Translations under genes and position numbers: made by a program
The notes under the pieces: model-generated
The model's input: the letters and a program-made list of their open reading frames with translations, nothing else
Told to the model about the DNA's origin: nothing
The model's database searches: none
In this document: one piece after another, positions 1-10,000 of the stretch
Layout: each line of letters starts with the position of its first letter
How positions within the stretch are numbered: position 1 is the first letter of the stretch
Origin: AP-15 sp963703665
GTDB taxonomy: Bacteria > Pseudomonadota > Alphaproteobacteria > ATCC43930 > CGMCC-115725
Length of the DNA stretch: 64,000 bases
Direction: 5' to 3'
Assembly (NCBI GenBank): GCA_963703665.1
Contig: CAVPFB010000003.1
Location: forward strand, 806,001-870,000

Positions 1-1
1 A

Positions 2-295
2 ACCACGCAAAACTATGACGTCTGGTTCGAGGCAACCCCGGGCGAAGGTTGGTCAAGCAGGAGCCCGGACGTCGTTCGTACGGAGCGATTTCACTTCTCT
101 ATCGACCCGCAGAACTGGTTCGGGGCGACCTCCGGAGAAGCTTTGTCGAGAGGGCGCTTGGACGTCTTGCTCACGGAGGGATTTCGCTTCTCTCCAGACG
201 CGCAGGGTATTAGCGGAACGGGGTCTCCGGCATATCCCGTCCGCAACACGCGCTTGTATTGCACCAAAGAAGATTGTCCCAACAAGCGGGATTGA
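2..295 (+). CDS. C-terminal part of an unrecognised protein (cut by window edge)
   Basis: An open frame enters from the left edge and ends at TGA 293-295; no start codon lies in the window. The 97 visible residues are rich in aromatic and charged residues and end with a short Cys-x4-Cys tail (LYCTKEDCPNKRD). The stop is two bases before the ATG of the next gene, so the two are probably co-transcribed and translationally coupled. Base composition is lower in GC than the genes after 1700. I do not recognise the family. The soluble look of this piece next to a membrane partner suggests a two-component accessory module, which is inference only. Confidence 0.6.
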   Translation, partial: TTQNYDVWFEATPGEGWSSRSPDVVRTERFHFSIDPQNWFGATSGEALSRGRLDVLLTEGFRFSPDAQGISGTGSPAYPVRNTRLYCTKEDCPNKRD

Positions 296-297
296 CC

Positions 298-1485
298 ATG
301 CGAAGTTTTTCCGTGCAGGAGGGGAAAGACTTTCCCGGTGAATTTGGGCTCGCGCCCACGGCCGATTACGCGATGAAGCCCTGCGAGCAGGCCTACGTTG
401 ACGCCCTAAAGCGTGCGATGGATCTTATGAAGAGGGATGTTGCGGCGGATCCTGATGGAAATGACGACGCCTCCACCGCCCTCAGGCAAGCCCGTACGGG
501 GCGACGGACTCGTGCTCTTAACGTATTGAAAGCGCAGGCCAGCCAATTTCTCGCAGGGCTGGATGCCAAAATTGCAGCCGATAACGTTTTCACAAATAGA
601 GGCAGATACCTTGCCGACCTTGACCGTCAGAGTGAATCACTCTTTTTGGTAGAACCTGCAATCGATGGCGGCCAGGTTTGCGACGTGTTGATCCGTGTTG
701 CAGACGAGCTACCGATCACAAGCGACCCCGCGGCACAGGCAAAACGGGGGCTCTACGTTGCTCTTGGCAGCGCGAGGACGGTCGTCAAGACCGTTGCACG
801 GCGAATGGAGGAGCGGGCTGAACGACCGTGGCGCACACGTGCCGCTCGCGACAGGGACCGCTCGCGAGCGCGAGCTCTGAGAGACGAATATATGAAGAAG
901 CTTGTCGATATTGGGCGCCTCGGCCTTCAAGATCCACATGTGGAGCTTGGCAACCTTGCCCTAAATGGGTTTCGTACGGAGTTCGTAGCACAAGAGGCGG
1001 GCCGTATCAAAAATAGTTATCTACGCAGCCTTGGAATTTCGGCCGGCATCGTGGCTGCAGTGTTTTTTGGTCTGTATATATGGGTCGAAAACACGGTAAA
1101 TACTTATGGATTCTGGTACACGCACAGAATATTTCTTCTTGCGGCGGGAGGCGCCGGGATCGGAACCTGGCTGTCGTTCTCGATCCGCCGTGTTACGCTA
1201 GGCTTTGATGACCTCGGGGTCCTTGAAGAAGATCGGCTTGATCCCAGTCTGCGCGTAGTTTTTGTCGTCATTTTGACAGTGGTAGTGTGTTTGCTGTTTT
1301 GGACTGGTACAATGAATCTTGAGATCGGTAACTTGAAGACAGGCGATTTAAGCAATCCAAAGTCTGCACTTCCTCTCGACGCCATCGCGTTGCTGGTGGG
1401 GATCTTCTGCGGCATTGCTGAACGCGCCCTTGCGACAGCAGTCTCAGGTCGCGCCACCGCCTTCGTCAAGAGCGTGGGAACCTAG
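298..1485 (+). CDS. Unrecognised membrane protein with four C-terminal TM segments
   Basis: A 395-residue protein. ATG 298 is preferred over the in-frame ATG at 259 because it directly follows the upstream stop. Residues 1-240 are soluble, helical and rich in Arg and Lys. They are followed by four likely membrane segments near 245-266, 277-298, 319-340 and 359-377, and a short tail containing GIAERAL. That arrangement, a helical cytoplasmic N-half and a C-terminal membrane bundle, occurs in many accessory or effector-type membrane proteins, but I cannot name a family. It pairs with the partial gene upstream, and GC is lower than in the core genes to the right. No catalytic motif was seen. Confidence 0.7.
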   Translation: MRSFSVQEGKDFPGEFGLAPTADYAMKPCEQAYVDALKRAMDLMKRDVAADPDGNDDASTALRQARTGRRTRALNVLKAQASQFLAGLDAKIAADNVFTNRGRYLADLDRQSESLFLVEPAIDGGQVCDVLIRVADELPITSDPAAQAKRGLYVALGSARTVVKTVARRMEERAERPWRTRAARDRDRSRARALRDEYMKKLVDIGRLGLQDPHVELGNLALNGFRTEFVAQEAGRIKNSYLRSLGISAGIVAAVFFGLYIWVENTVNTYGFWYTHRIFLLAAGGAGIGTWLSFSIRRVTLGFDDLGVLEEDRLDPSLRVVFVVILTVVVCLLFWTGTMNLEIGNLKTGDLSNPKSALPLDAIALLVGIFCGIAERALATAVSGRATAFVKSVGT

Positions 1486-1700
1486 ACTTTTTCCGCTTTC
1501 TACTCGGCGCCTACAGCCGCTTCTCAATGGCCCACTGCGCCTGCCATCTCCGGTGATCCAAATCGACGGGTCCGATTGTGTTTGCGGACCATACACCTCC
1601 TATATCAATGCATGGTGGATGATGCGGAGACAGCATCAGGCGCCGACCTGCAAGCCGCTGCGCGATCGAAAAAGAGAAGCAATCCAAGGAATATTATAAC

Positions 1701-3383
1701 ATGGCCGCCTATCAGTACATCTATGTGATGAAGGGGCTGAGCAAGACCTATCCCGGCGGCCGCGAGGTGTTGAAGGACATCTGGCTGTCGTTTCTGCCGG
1801 GCGCCAAGATCGGCGTGCTCGGCGCCAACGGCGCCGGCAAGTCGACCCTGCTGCGCATCATGGCCGGCGAGGAGCGCGACTTTTCCGGCGAGGCTTGGGC
1901 CGCCGAGGGCGCGCGGATCGGCTATCTGCCGCAAGAGCCGGCGCTCGATCCGAACAAGGACGTGTTCGGCAACGTCATCGAGGGGTTGGCCGAAACCAAG
2001 GCGCTGCTCGACCGGTTCGAGGAGGTCAGCGCCGGTTTCGCCGAGGACCTCACGCCCGACGACATGGAGGCGCTGATCGCCGAGCAGGGCGAATTGCAGG
2101 AAAAGATCGACCAGGCCGACGGCTGGGAGCTCGACCGCGCGGTCGAGATCGCGATGGATGCGCTGCGCTGCCCGCCGGGCGACGCCGAGGTGACGACACT
2201 TTCCGGCGGTGAGCGGCGCCGGGTGGCGCTGTGCCGGCTGTTGCTGCAGCGCCCCGACCTGTTGCTGCTCGACGAGCCGACCAACCATCTCGACGCCGAA
2301 TCGGTCGCCTGGCTGCAACGCTTTCTCGAAGATTATCCGGGCACGGTCGTCACCGTCACCCACGACCGCTATTTTCTCGACGAAGTCGCCGGCTGGATTC
2401 TCGAGCTCGACCGCGGCCGCGGCATTCCGTTCGAGGGCAATTATTCGAGCTGGCTCGAACAGAAGCAGCAGCGGCTCGCCGCCGAGGGCCGGCAGGAGGC
2501 GGCGCGCCAGCGCACCCTCGAACGCGAGCTCGAATGGGTGCGGCAAAGCCCGCGGGCGCGCCAGGCCAAGAGCAAGGCGCGGCTGTCTGCGTACGAATCG
2601 TTGGTCGCCGAAAGCCGGGAAAAGGCGCCCGACACCGCACAGATCGTGCTGCCGCCGGGACCCCGGCTCGGGGATCTGGTGATCGACGCCGAGCATGTCG
2701 CCAAGGGGTTTGGCGACCGTCTGCTGATCGAGTCGCTCGATTTCCGACTGCCGCCGGGTGGGATCGTCGGGGTGATCGGTCCGAACGGCGCCGGCAAGAC
2801 CACCCTCATCAGACTGGTCACCGGTCGCGACACCGCCGACAGCGGCAGGTTTCGCGTCGGCGACACGGTCAAGCTCGGCTATGTCGATCAGTCGCGCGAC
2901 ACGCTGGCGCCGAATGCCACGGTATGGCAGGAAATTTCGGGCGGGCGCGACGAGATCGATCTCGGCCGCCGCAAGATCGCCAGCCGCGCGTATTGCGCGC
3001 TGTTCAACTTTCGCGGCGCCGACCAGCAGAAAAAGGTGGGGCAGCTGTCGGGCGGCGAGCGCAATCGGGTGCACCTCGCCAAGATGCTGAAAGAGGGCGC
3101 CAACCTGCTACTGCTCGACGAGCCGACCAACGATCTCGACGTCGACACTCTGCGGGCGCTCGAAGAGGCATTGCTCGATTTTGCCGGATGCGCCGTCGTC
3201 GTCACCCACGACCGGTGGTTTCTCGACCGCGTCGCCACCCACATCCTGGCGTTCGAGGGCGACAGCCAAGTGGTGTGGTTCGAAGGCAATTACGCCGATT
3301 ACGAAGCCGACCGCCGTCGCCGCCTGGGCAGCGATGCCGACCAGCCGCATCGCATCCGCTACAAACCGCTGATGCGGGCCTGA
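1701..3383 (+). CDS. ettA: Energy-dependent translational throttle protein EttA (ABC-F)
   Basis: 560 residues, close to the family norm of about 555. ABC-F ATPases lack membrane domains; EttA binds the ribosomal E site and gates the first elongation steps according to ATP/ADP. Two ABC cassettes are visible: Walker A GANGAGKST near residue 47 with signature LSGGERRRVAL, and Walker A GPNGAGKTT near 358 with signature LSGGERNRVHL. Both are followed by LLLLDEPTN Walker B motifs, and a charged linker separates them. The start has an AAGGA Shine-Dalgarno 10 bases upstream. The 215-base gap before it holds a 6-bp hairpin (1569-1590) and an AT-rich stretch that may be the promoter. It converges with mlaC. 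Confidence 0.95.
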   Translation: MAAYQYIYVMKGLSKTYPGGREVLKDIWLSFLPGAKIGVLGANGAGKSTLLRIMAGEERDFSGEAWAAEGARIGYLPQEPALDPNKDVFGNVIEGLAETKALLDRFEEVSAGFAEDLTPDDMEALIAEQGELQEKIDQADGWELDRAVEIAMDALRCPPGDAEVTTLSGGERRRVALCRLLLQRPDLLLLDEPTNHLDAESVAWLQRFLEDYPGTVVTVTHDRYFLDEVAGWILELDRGRGIPFEGNYSSWLEQKQQRLAAEGRQEAARQRTLERELEWVRQSPRARQAKSKARLSAYESLVAESREKAPDTAQIVLPPGPRLGDLVIDAEHVAKGFGDRLLIESLDFRLPPGGIVGVIGPNGAGKTTLIRLVTGRDTADSGRFRVGDTVKLGYVDQSRDTLAPNATVWQEISGGRDEIDLGRRKIASRAYCALFNFRGADQQKKVGQLSGGERNRVHLAKMLKEGANLLLLDEPTNDLDVDTLRALEEALLDFAGCAVVVTHDRWFLDRVATHILAFEGDSQVVWFEGNYADYEADRRRRLGSDADQPHRIRYKPLMRA

Positions 3384-3397
3384 ACGGATACGGCAGG

Positions 3398-4015
3398 CTA
3401 ATGCAGGCCGGCGCTCTCGGTCTTTTGCCGCAGCGCGGTGATCAGCCCCTCGACCTGCCCGCCATGGCGCTGGATCACCGAGGCGAATTCGGAGCGCTGG
3501 GTCACTGCCATGCTGACCCCCTCGACGATCACGTCGCTGATTTTGTAAGCGCCGTCATGCTCGGTCAGCAGCCAATCGACCCTGGCCGGCGGCGCGCCGT
3601 TCGGACGCACGATCTCGCTCGACACCAGCGATCCGTCGGGCGCTGCGCGGCTCCCTGTTACCTTCAAGGTCTCACCGCTGTATTCGGCCAGCCGGTCGCT
3701 GTAGGCGAGCGCGATATAATTGGTCAACAACCCAACGAATTCCTGTTGCTGCTGCGGGGTCGCGACGCGCCAATAGCGACCAAGGACGAAACGGGCGATC
3801 CCCGGGACGTCGAAATCCTCGCTGAACAGCTGGCGAAACCGGACCACCCTCTCATTCGGATTTACGTTTCTGCCGAGCACCTCGAGCGCCTGGTTGCCGA
3901 GGTTGGTGATCACCGCGGACGGGTCCGCCGCCGCGGCGGCCGGACGCGACGGCAACAGGACGGCAATGCCGACCATCACGCAGCAGGCAGCGAACAGCAA
4001 GACTCGGCGCATCAT
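3398..4015 (-). CDS. mlaC: MlaC family phospholipid-binding periplasmic protein
   Basis: About 205 residues. Start ATG 4015-4013 overlaps the mlaA stop (TGATG), so the pair is translationally coupled; a second ATG follows immediately. There is a clear Sec signal peptide (MMRRVLLFAACC then a hydrophobic stretch ending PAAAAADP). The mature part has the Ttg2D/MlaC pattern, including FDVPGIARFVLGRYWR and the late DWLL and YKISDVIVEGVS motifs. MlaC shuttles phospholipid between outer-membrane MlaA and the inner-membrane MlaFEDB complex to keep lipid asymmetry. No mlaFED is nearby. Confidence 0.9.
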   Translation of the reverse strand: MMRRVLLFAACCVMVGIAVLLPSRPAAAAADPSAVITNLGNQALEVLGRNVNPNERVVRFRQLFSEDFDVPGIARFVLGRYWRVATPQQQQEFVGLLTNYIALAYSDRLAEYSGETLKVTGSRAAPDGSLVSSEIVRPNGAPPARVDWLLTEHDGAYKISDVIVEGVSMAVTQRSEFASVIQRHGGQVEGLITALRQKTESAGLH

Positions 4016-4899
4016 CACCAGCGGACCTCGGAAACGTTTTGTGCTGACGAGACAACACCCGCCGGCGACATCGGGTTCGACGCCGAATTCGACGGCGTTG
4101 CCGGGGCGTCGTTCAAGGTGAAGCCGGAGGGCGGCGGCAGGTTCTTGTTCTCGCCGCGGATCAGCGCCGCGCGGCGTTGCCGATAGAGTGAGCGGAGCGT
4201 CGCGTAATAGTCGAGCGAGGTTCGCTCGATGTCGGCGAGGGTATCGAGGTAACGCGCCCGCTGATCGATGCCGGCGACCGCGCCGCGCACGAACGGAATC
4301 CAATAGAGGGTAAAGGGATTGCCGGTAACGAGCCGGTTGAAGGGATCGCCGAACCCCTCGGCGACTTCGCCGCCGAGATCGCGCGGATCGGACGGGCCGA
4401 GGACTGGCAAGACCAGATAAGGTCCCGCGGGAACGCCCCAGACGCCGAGCGTCACCCCCAGGTCCTGCTCGTGATACGGGATGCCCCAGCGCCCCGCCAC
4501 GTCGACGACGCCCGCGAAGCCGATCGTCGAATTCAGCACGAACCGCACGACCGTGTCTTTGGCCCGCCGGAAATCGCCCTGCAGCGCGTCATTGGCAAAG
4601 ATCAGCGGTTCCCCGAGATTGTTCAGGAAATCGTGGATCGAATTGCGCACCGGCGAGGGCAGCGCCGCCCGATAAGTTTTCGCAACCGGCACCAGCACGT
4701 GGCGGTCGACGAGCTGGTTGAACGCGAAGATCTTGCGGTTGGTGTCTTCGAGCGGGTCGTGGAAATCTTCCTCGGCGGCCGCCGCCTGCGGCTGGGCCTG
4801 CGGCCGTGTCGCGCAACTCGAGCCAACGAAGGCGAGAATTATCCACAGACCCGGGAAGACCAGATTCAGAGGGCGAAGGCTCATCAATTGGTTTCGCAT
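4015..4899 (-). CDS. mlaA: MlaA (VacJ) outer-membrane lipoprotein
   Basis: 294 residues. The N-terminal signal has a lipobox ending VGSSC near residue 29. The mature protein carries the VacJ core: DPLEDTNRKIFAFNQLVDRHVL, then NSIHDFLNNLGEPLIFANDALQGD, FVLNSTIGFAGVVDVA and the PGPYLVLPVLGPSDPRD block. Family knowledge: MlaA sits in the outer membrane with porins and removes mislocalised phospholipid from the outer leaflet, handing it to MlaC. It is the first gene of a two-gene unit with mlaC and is divergent from the methionine-cycle operon across about 165 bases. Confidence 0.93.
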   Translation of the reverse strand: MRNQLMSLRPLNLVFPGLWIILAFVGSSCATRPQAQPQAAAAEEDFHDPLEDTNRKIFAFNQLVDRHVLVPVAKTYRAALPSPVRNSIHDFLNNLGEPLIFANDALQGDFRRAKDTVVRFVLNSTIGFAGVVDVAGRWGIPYHEQDLGVTLGVWGVPAGPYLVLPVLGPSDPRDLGGEVAEGFGDPFNRLVTGNPFTLYWIPFVRGAVAGIDQRARYLDTLADIERTSLDYYATLRSLYRQRRAALIRGENKNLPPPSGFTLNDAPATPSNSASNPMSPAGVVSSAQNVSEVRW

Positions 4900-5013
4900 C
4901 AGACGGGCTGTTTCCTTCGAGGGCGAGATAATTGCGGGAAATCGACGTAACCGGCAAGGGGTTGCGCGCTGTGCCGGTCGATCCTGTCAAATGCCCGGTA
5001 AAACCTCTTGCAG

Positions 5014-5033
5014 ACATAAAGATATCTGCATAT
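5014..5033. promoter_or_regulatory. Candidate ArsR/SahR-type operator
   Basis: Imperfect 20-bp palindrome ACATAAAGATATCTGCATAT centred on GATATC. Seven of ten half-site positions are complementary, and a further ATATC follows. It lies 33 bases before the ATG of the ArsR-methyltransferase gene in an otherwise GC-rich stretch. ArsR-family regulators of methionine-cycle genes (SahR type) bind AT-rich palindromes of this general look; assignment of this site is inference from position and symmetry. Confidence 0.5.
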
Positions 5034-5065
5034 CTTGCTGCGACGTATCAGGCGAGAATCAAGCG

Positions 5066-6073
5066 ATGGAGCATCTTCTGGCTGCGCTGCGTGCGGTGGC
5101 CGAGCCGACCCGGCTGCGGCTCGTCTTGCTGTGCGCCCGCGGCGAGCTCACCGTCAGCGAGCTGACGCAGATCCTCGGGCAGAGCCAGCCTCGCGTGTCG
5201 CGGCATCTGAAGCTGTTGTGCGATGCCGGGTTGCTCGACCGCTTTCGCGAGGGCAGCTGGGTGTTTTACCGCTTGAGCCAGTCGAGCCCGGCGAGTGCCT
5301 TGGCGCGCCAGCTGGTGGAGGCGTGCGGCGAGGCCGATCCGACGATTGCTCTCGACCAGCAGCGGCTGGGGGCGATCAAGCGCCAACGCGCTGACCTCGC
5401 CAGCACCTATTTCCGCGAGAACGCCGCGCAGTGGCACCGCATCCGCTCGCTCTACGTCGACGAGGCGGAGGTCGAAGCGGCGCTGATTGAAATCATCGCC
5501 CGGGCCGACCCGCGCAATCTGCTCGACATCGGCACCGGGACCGGGCGCATGCTGGAAATTCTGGCGCCGCGGGTCGAGCAGGCGCTCGGCATCGACCAGT
5601 CGCGCGAGATGCTGTCGGTCGCACGGGTCAATCTCGAGCGGGCCGGGCTCGAAAACGGGCGGGTGCGGCGCGACGACATGTACCAGCTGGCGCTGCCCGA
5701 TGCGTCCTTCGACGCGGTCGTGATCCATCAGGTCCTGCATTACGCCGACCGGCCGGCCGCGGCGCTGGCCGAGGCGGCCCGCGTGCTGCGTCCGCACGGC
5801 ACCCTGGTGCTGGTCGATTTCGCGCCGCATGCGCTCGAATTCCTGCGCGACGAACACGCCCATCGCCGTCTCGGCTTCGCCGATCGCGAAATCGCCGAGT
5901 GGTGCCGCGCCGCCGGCCTCGACCCGGCGCCGCCACAGCAATTGTCGGGCGACCCGCTGACCGTGGTGATCTGGACCGCCCGCCGCCGCGCCGCCTCCAT
6001 GGATTGGCGGCCAATCGAGGATCTGCGGGAGGGAGCGCCGCCGGCGCTGGTCGAGGGGGAGATGCGCCAATGA
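5066..6073 (+). CDS. ArsR-type HTH regulator fused to class I SAM methyltransferase
   Basis: 335 residues starting MEHLLAALRAVAEPTRLRL; ATG 5066 is chosen because the ArsR fold begins right there. Residues 1-90 form a winged helix with the ArsR recognition region (SQPRVSRHLKLLCDAGLL). Residues 140-270 form a Rossmann methyltransferase domain with LLDIGTGTGRMLEIL as motif I. The stop overlaps the metF start (ATGA), and metH follows. Such fusions beside metF-metH resemble SAH-responsive SahR regulators, the methyltransferase-like domain presumably sensing SAH or SAM. Whether it still methylates anything is unknown. Autoregulation through the 5014-5033 palindrome is likely. Confidence 0.88.
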   Translation: MEHLLAALRAVAEPTRLRLVLLCARGELTVSELTQILGQSQPRVSRHLKLLCDAGLLDRFREGSWVFYRLSQSSPASALARQLVEACGEADPTIALDQQRLGAIKRQRADLASTYFRENAAQWHRIRSLYVDEAEVEAALIEIIARADPRNLLDIGTGTGRMLEILAPRVEQALGIDQSREMLSVARVNLERAGLENGRVRRDDMYQLALPDASFDAVVIHQVLHYADRPAAALAEAARVLRPHGTLVLVDFAPHALEFLRDEHAHRRLGFADREIAEWCRAAGLDPAPPQQLSGDPLTVVIWTARRRAASMDWRPIEDLREGAPPALVEGEMRQ

Positions 6074-7008
6074 GCGGGAATCTCGGTTCGGAGCAGTCGC
6101 GGGGTCGGCTCGCCGCCGACCCGGTGATCGATTTCGACGCGGGTCCGCCCCGCGTCTCGTTCGAGTTTTTTCCGCCAAAGACAGCGGAGATGGAGGCCCG
6201 GCTGTGGGAGGTGGTCAAGCGCCTCGAGCCGTTGGCGCCGCGCTTTGTTTCGGTGACCTACGGCGCCGGCGGGTCGACCCGCGAGCGCACCCATGCGACG
6301 GTCCGCCGCATTCGCCATGAGACCGGCCTCGTGCCGGCGGCACATCTGACCTGTGTCGCCGCGACGCGAGCCGAGATCGACGAGGTCGCCGAGGATTACT
6401 GGCAGGCCGGAATACGCCACATCGTGGCGCTGCGCGGCGATCTTCCGGCCGGCGGACAGGCCTACAGCCCGCAACCGGGCGGTTATTCCTACGCCGCCGA
6501 TCTGGTCGCCGGGCTCAAACGCGTCGCCGATTTCGAGGTCAGCGTCGCCGCCTACCCCGAGACCCATCCCGAGGCCGAAAGCGCCGAGCGTGACCTCGAC
6601 AACCTCAGGCGCAAGGTTGATGCCGGGGCCAGCCGGGCGATCACCCAGTATTTTTTCGATGTCGACCTCTTTCTGCGCTTTCGCGACCGCGCCGCCGCGG
6701 CGGGAATCGCGGTGCCGCTGGTGCCGGGCATCCTGCCGGTCACCAATTACGCCCAGGTTAAAAAGTTCAGCGCCACCTGCGGCGCCTCGATCCCGGCCTG
6801 GATGGAGGGGCATTTCGCCGGGCTCGACGACGATCCCGACACGCGGCGACTGGTCGCCGCCTCGATCGCCGCCGAGCAGTGCCGGCGGCTCCATGCCGAG
6901 GGGGTGCACGAGTTTCATTTCTACACCCTGAACCGCGCCGATCTGATCGTCGCGATCTGCCATCTCCTCGGCGTGCGGGCAAAAAAGCCCGCCGTGGCCG
7001 CGGTCTGA
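6070..7008 (+). CDS. metF: Methylenetetrahydrofolate reductase MetF
   Basis: 312 residues. It reduces 5,10-methylene-THF to 5-methyl-THF, the methyl donor for MetH. Family motifs: RVSFEFFPPKT near residue 28, SVTYGAGGSTRERTH, HLTCVAATR, and RHIVALRGDLP, with later DAGASRAITQYFFDVDLF and the C-terminal GVHEFHFYTLNR. ATG 6070 overlaps the upstream stop, marking an operon with the ArsR-methyltransferase; a more upstream in-frame start would lie inside that gene. It is slightly longer at the N-terminus than E. coli MetF (296). Confidence 0.95.
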   Translation: MSGNLGSEQSRGRLAADPVIDFDAGPPRVSFEFFPPKTAEMEARLWEVVKRLEPLAPRFVSVTYGAGGSTRERTHATVRRIRHETGLVPAAHLTCVAATRAEIDEVAEDYWQAGIRHIVALRGDLPAGGQAYSPQPGGYSYAADLVAGLKRVADFEVSVAAYPETHPEAESAERDLDNLRRKVDAGASRAITQYFFDVDLFLRFRDRAAAAGIAVPLVPGILPVTNYAQVKKFSATCGASIPAWMEGHFAGLDDDPDTRRLVAASIAAEQCRRLHAEGVHEFHFYTLNRADLIVAICHLLGVRAKKPAVAAV

Positions 7009-7030
7009 TGCGAGAGCGCCCCGGTTTTCT

Positions 7031-7059
7031 CCCTCTCCCACGCGACGCGGCGGAGAGGG
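7031..7059. repeat. Hairpin in the metF-metH gap
   Basis: CCCTCTCC (7031-7038) pairs perfectly with GGAGAGGG (7052-7059) across a 13-base loop. It occupies the 76-base gap between metF and metH, followed by GCTTTTC rather than a full T-run. It could be a dispersed palindromic repeat, an mRNA stability element or a weak attenuator. No second copy was seen in this window. Confidence 0.5.
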
Positions 7060-7084
7060 GCTTTTCGGCGAGGCAGTCTTCACG

Positions 7085-10000
7085 ATGACCCATTTCCTCG
7101 ATTACCTCGCCGACCGCGTGGTGCTCTGCGACGGCGCGATGGGGACCCAGGTGCAGGCTCGCAACCTCGACATCGAGCGCGATTTCCTGGGCCTGGAAAA
7201 CTGCACCGAGATCGTCTGCGAGAGCCGCCCCGATTTGATCCGCGAAATCCATCGCGGCTACCTCGAGGCCGGCTGCGACGCGGTGCAGACCAACAGCTTT
7301 GGCGGCTCGCCGATCACCTTGGGCGAGTTCGGGCTCGCCGACCGCGCCTTTGCCCTCAATCGCCGCGCCGCCGAGCTCGCCCGCGAAGCCGTGGCCGAGT
7401 TCGCTCATGACGGCCGCAGCCGGTTTGTGCTGGGCTCGGTCGGGCCGGGGACCCGCCTGCCCTCGCTCGGCCATGTCGCCTATCAAGAGCTCGAGGATGC
7501 GCTTTCGGTGCAATGCGCCGGGCTGATCGACGGCGGGGTCGACGCCATCATCATCGAGACCTGCCAGGACCCGTTGCAGATCAAGGCGGCGGTCAACGGC
7601 GCCAAGCGGGCGCGCGCCGCGACCGACAAGGACATTCCGATCCTGGTCCAGGTCACGATCGAAACCACCGGCAGCTTGCTGGTCGGGGCCGACATCGCCG
7701 CTGCGGCGACGGTAATCCATGCGCTCGACGTGCCGATGGTCGGGCTCAACTGCGCCACCGGCCCGCGCGAGATGGCCGAGCACGTCAAATGGCTGGGCGA
7801 AAACTGGCCCGGGTTGATTTCCGTCCAGCCCAACGCTGGCCTGCCCGAGTTGGTTGGCGGCCACGCCCACTACCCGCTCGGCGCCGCCGAGCTCGCGCAA
7901 TGGCTCGAACGCTTTGTCGTCGAGGACGGGGTCAACATGATCGGCGGCTGCTGCGGCACCGACGTGCCGCACATCGCCGCTCTCGACGCGATGCTGCGCC
8001 GTATCGGCCGCGCCGGTGGAGACCGGCGCCGGCGGCCCGCGCCGCGTCCGCGCCGCCCGGTCTGGGCGCCGTCGGTCGCCTCGCTCTATAGCCAGGTGGC
8101 GCTGCGCCAGGAAAACGCCTGGCTGTCGATCGGCGAGCGCTGCAACGCCAACGGCTCGCGCAAATTCCGCCAGCTGCAGGAGCACGCCGACTGGGACGGC
8201 TGCGTCGAGATCGGGCGCGAGCAGGTCAAGGAGGGCTCGCACACGCTCGATCTGTGCACCGCTTTTGTCGGGCGCGACGAGGTCGCTGACATGACCCAGG
8301 CGGTGAGCCGCCTGCGCGGTGCGGTAAACGCTCCGCTGGTCATCGATTCGACCGAATTTCCGGTGCTCGAAGCGGCCATGAAGCTCTATGGCGGCAAGCC
8401 GATCGTCAACTCGATCAATTTCGAGGACGGCGAGGAGGCGGCGGACAAGCGCCTCAAGCTCGCCCGCCGCTTCGGCGCCGCGGTCATCGCGCTGACGATC
8501 GACGAGACCGGCATGGCCAAGGAGGTCGAGCACAAGCTCGAGGTCGCCCGCCGGCTTTACGATTTCGCCTGCGGCAGGCACGGGCTGCCGGCTGCCGATC
8601 TGCTGTTCGACCCGCTGACCTTCACGATCTGCACCGGCAACGAGGACGACCGCAAGCTCGGGCTCAATACGTTGGAGGCGATCGAGCGCATCGCCCAGGC
8701 CATGCCCGAATGCCAGATCATCCTCGGCCTCTCCAACATCTCGTTCGGCCTCAACCCGCCGGCCCGGCAGATCCTGAACTCGGTCTTTCTCGACCACGCG
8801 CTGCGCCGCGGGCTGACCGGTGCGATCGTTCATTTCTCGCGGATCATGCCGTTGCACAAGATCCCGCCGGAGGAGGCGCGGATCGCCGAAGACCTGATCT
8901 TCGACCGGCGGCACGAGGGCTACGACCCGCTGCACGCCTTTATCGGGCTGTTCGAGAACCGCGCGATCGAGACCAGCGAGAAAAAGGGCCGCCCGGAGAA
9001 GCTCGAAGACCGGCTCGCTCAGCGCATCGTCGACGGCGACCGCCAGGGGCTCGAAGCCGATCTCGACCTGGCGATGGCGAGCTACAAGCCGCTCGACATC
9101 ATCAACGAAATTCTGCTCGGCGGCATGAAGACGGTCGGCGAATTGTTCGGCGCCGGCAAGATGCAGCTTCCTTTCGTGCTGCAATCGGCCGAGACGATGA
9201 AGACCGCGGTGCGGTTTCTGGAGCCGCATATGGAGCGGGTCGCGGGCCAGGAAAAAGGCACGGTGGTGCTGGCAACGGTGCGCGGCGACGTGCACGACAT
9301 CGGCAAGAACCTGGTCGACATCATCCTGACCAACAACGGCTACCGCGTCATCAACCTCGGCATCAAGCAGCCGATCGGCGCCATCCTCGAAGCCGCCGCG
9401 GCGCACAAGGCCGACGCCGTCGGCATGTCGGGGCTGCTGGTCAAATCGACCGTGGTAATGCGCGAGAACCTCGAAGAGATGAGCCGGCAGGGGCTCGCCC
9501 TGCCGATCATGCTCGGCGGCGCCGCACTGACCCGCCGCTATGTCGAGGAAGATTGCGTCAAGGCCTATGACGCCGGCCGTGTCGCCTATGCGCGCGACGC
9601 CTTCGACGGACTCGGCCTGATGGACAAGATCGTCAACGGCAGGTTCGACGCCCACCTCGAAGAGGTCCGGGTCAAGAACGAGGGCCGGCCGGTCAAGCCG
9701 TCGCGCAAGCTCGGCCGCGCCGCCGACCCGCGCCCGTTGCGGTCGCTCGATCTCGACGAGATTCGCCTGCGCCGGGCCGAGCTGACCCGCAATGTACGGG
9801 TGCCGCAGCCGCCCTTCTGGGGCCCGCGCACCATCGAGCGGGTCTCACCAAAGGCGGTCGTGCCCTATCTCAACGAGCGCATGCTCTACCAATTCCAGTG
9901 GGGCTACCGAAAAGACGGCAAGAGCTTGGCCGAATACCGCGAATGGGCCAAGGACGAGCTGCGCCCGGTATTGCGGCGCATCCTCGACATCGCGATCGGC

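Noticed and set aside
1569..1590. GGTCCG/CGGACC hairpin before ettA
   Set aside because: Six-bp stem without T-run or conservation evidence; mentioned under ettA but not listed as a terminator.
1605..3074. 489-codon antisense frame in ettA
   Set aside because: Shadow of the two ABC cassettes on the plus strand.
4900..5065. SAM or SAH riboswitch upstream of the methionine operon
   Set aside because: I looked for a structured leader and saw only the 20-bp palindrome; no recognisable SAM-II, SAM-I or SAH aptamer core.
6767..9655. 962-codon open frame antisense to metF/metH
   Set aside because: Arises from high GC and codon bias of metH on the other strand; low-complexity, no family motifs, and metH is unmistakable.
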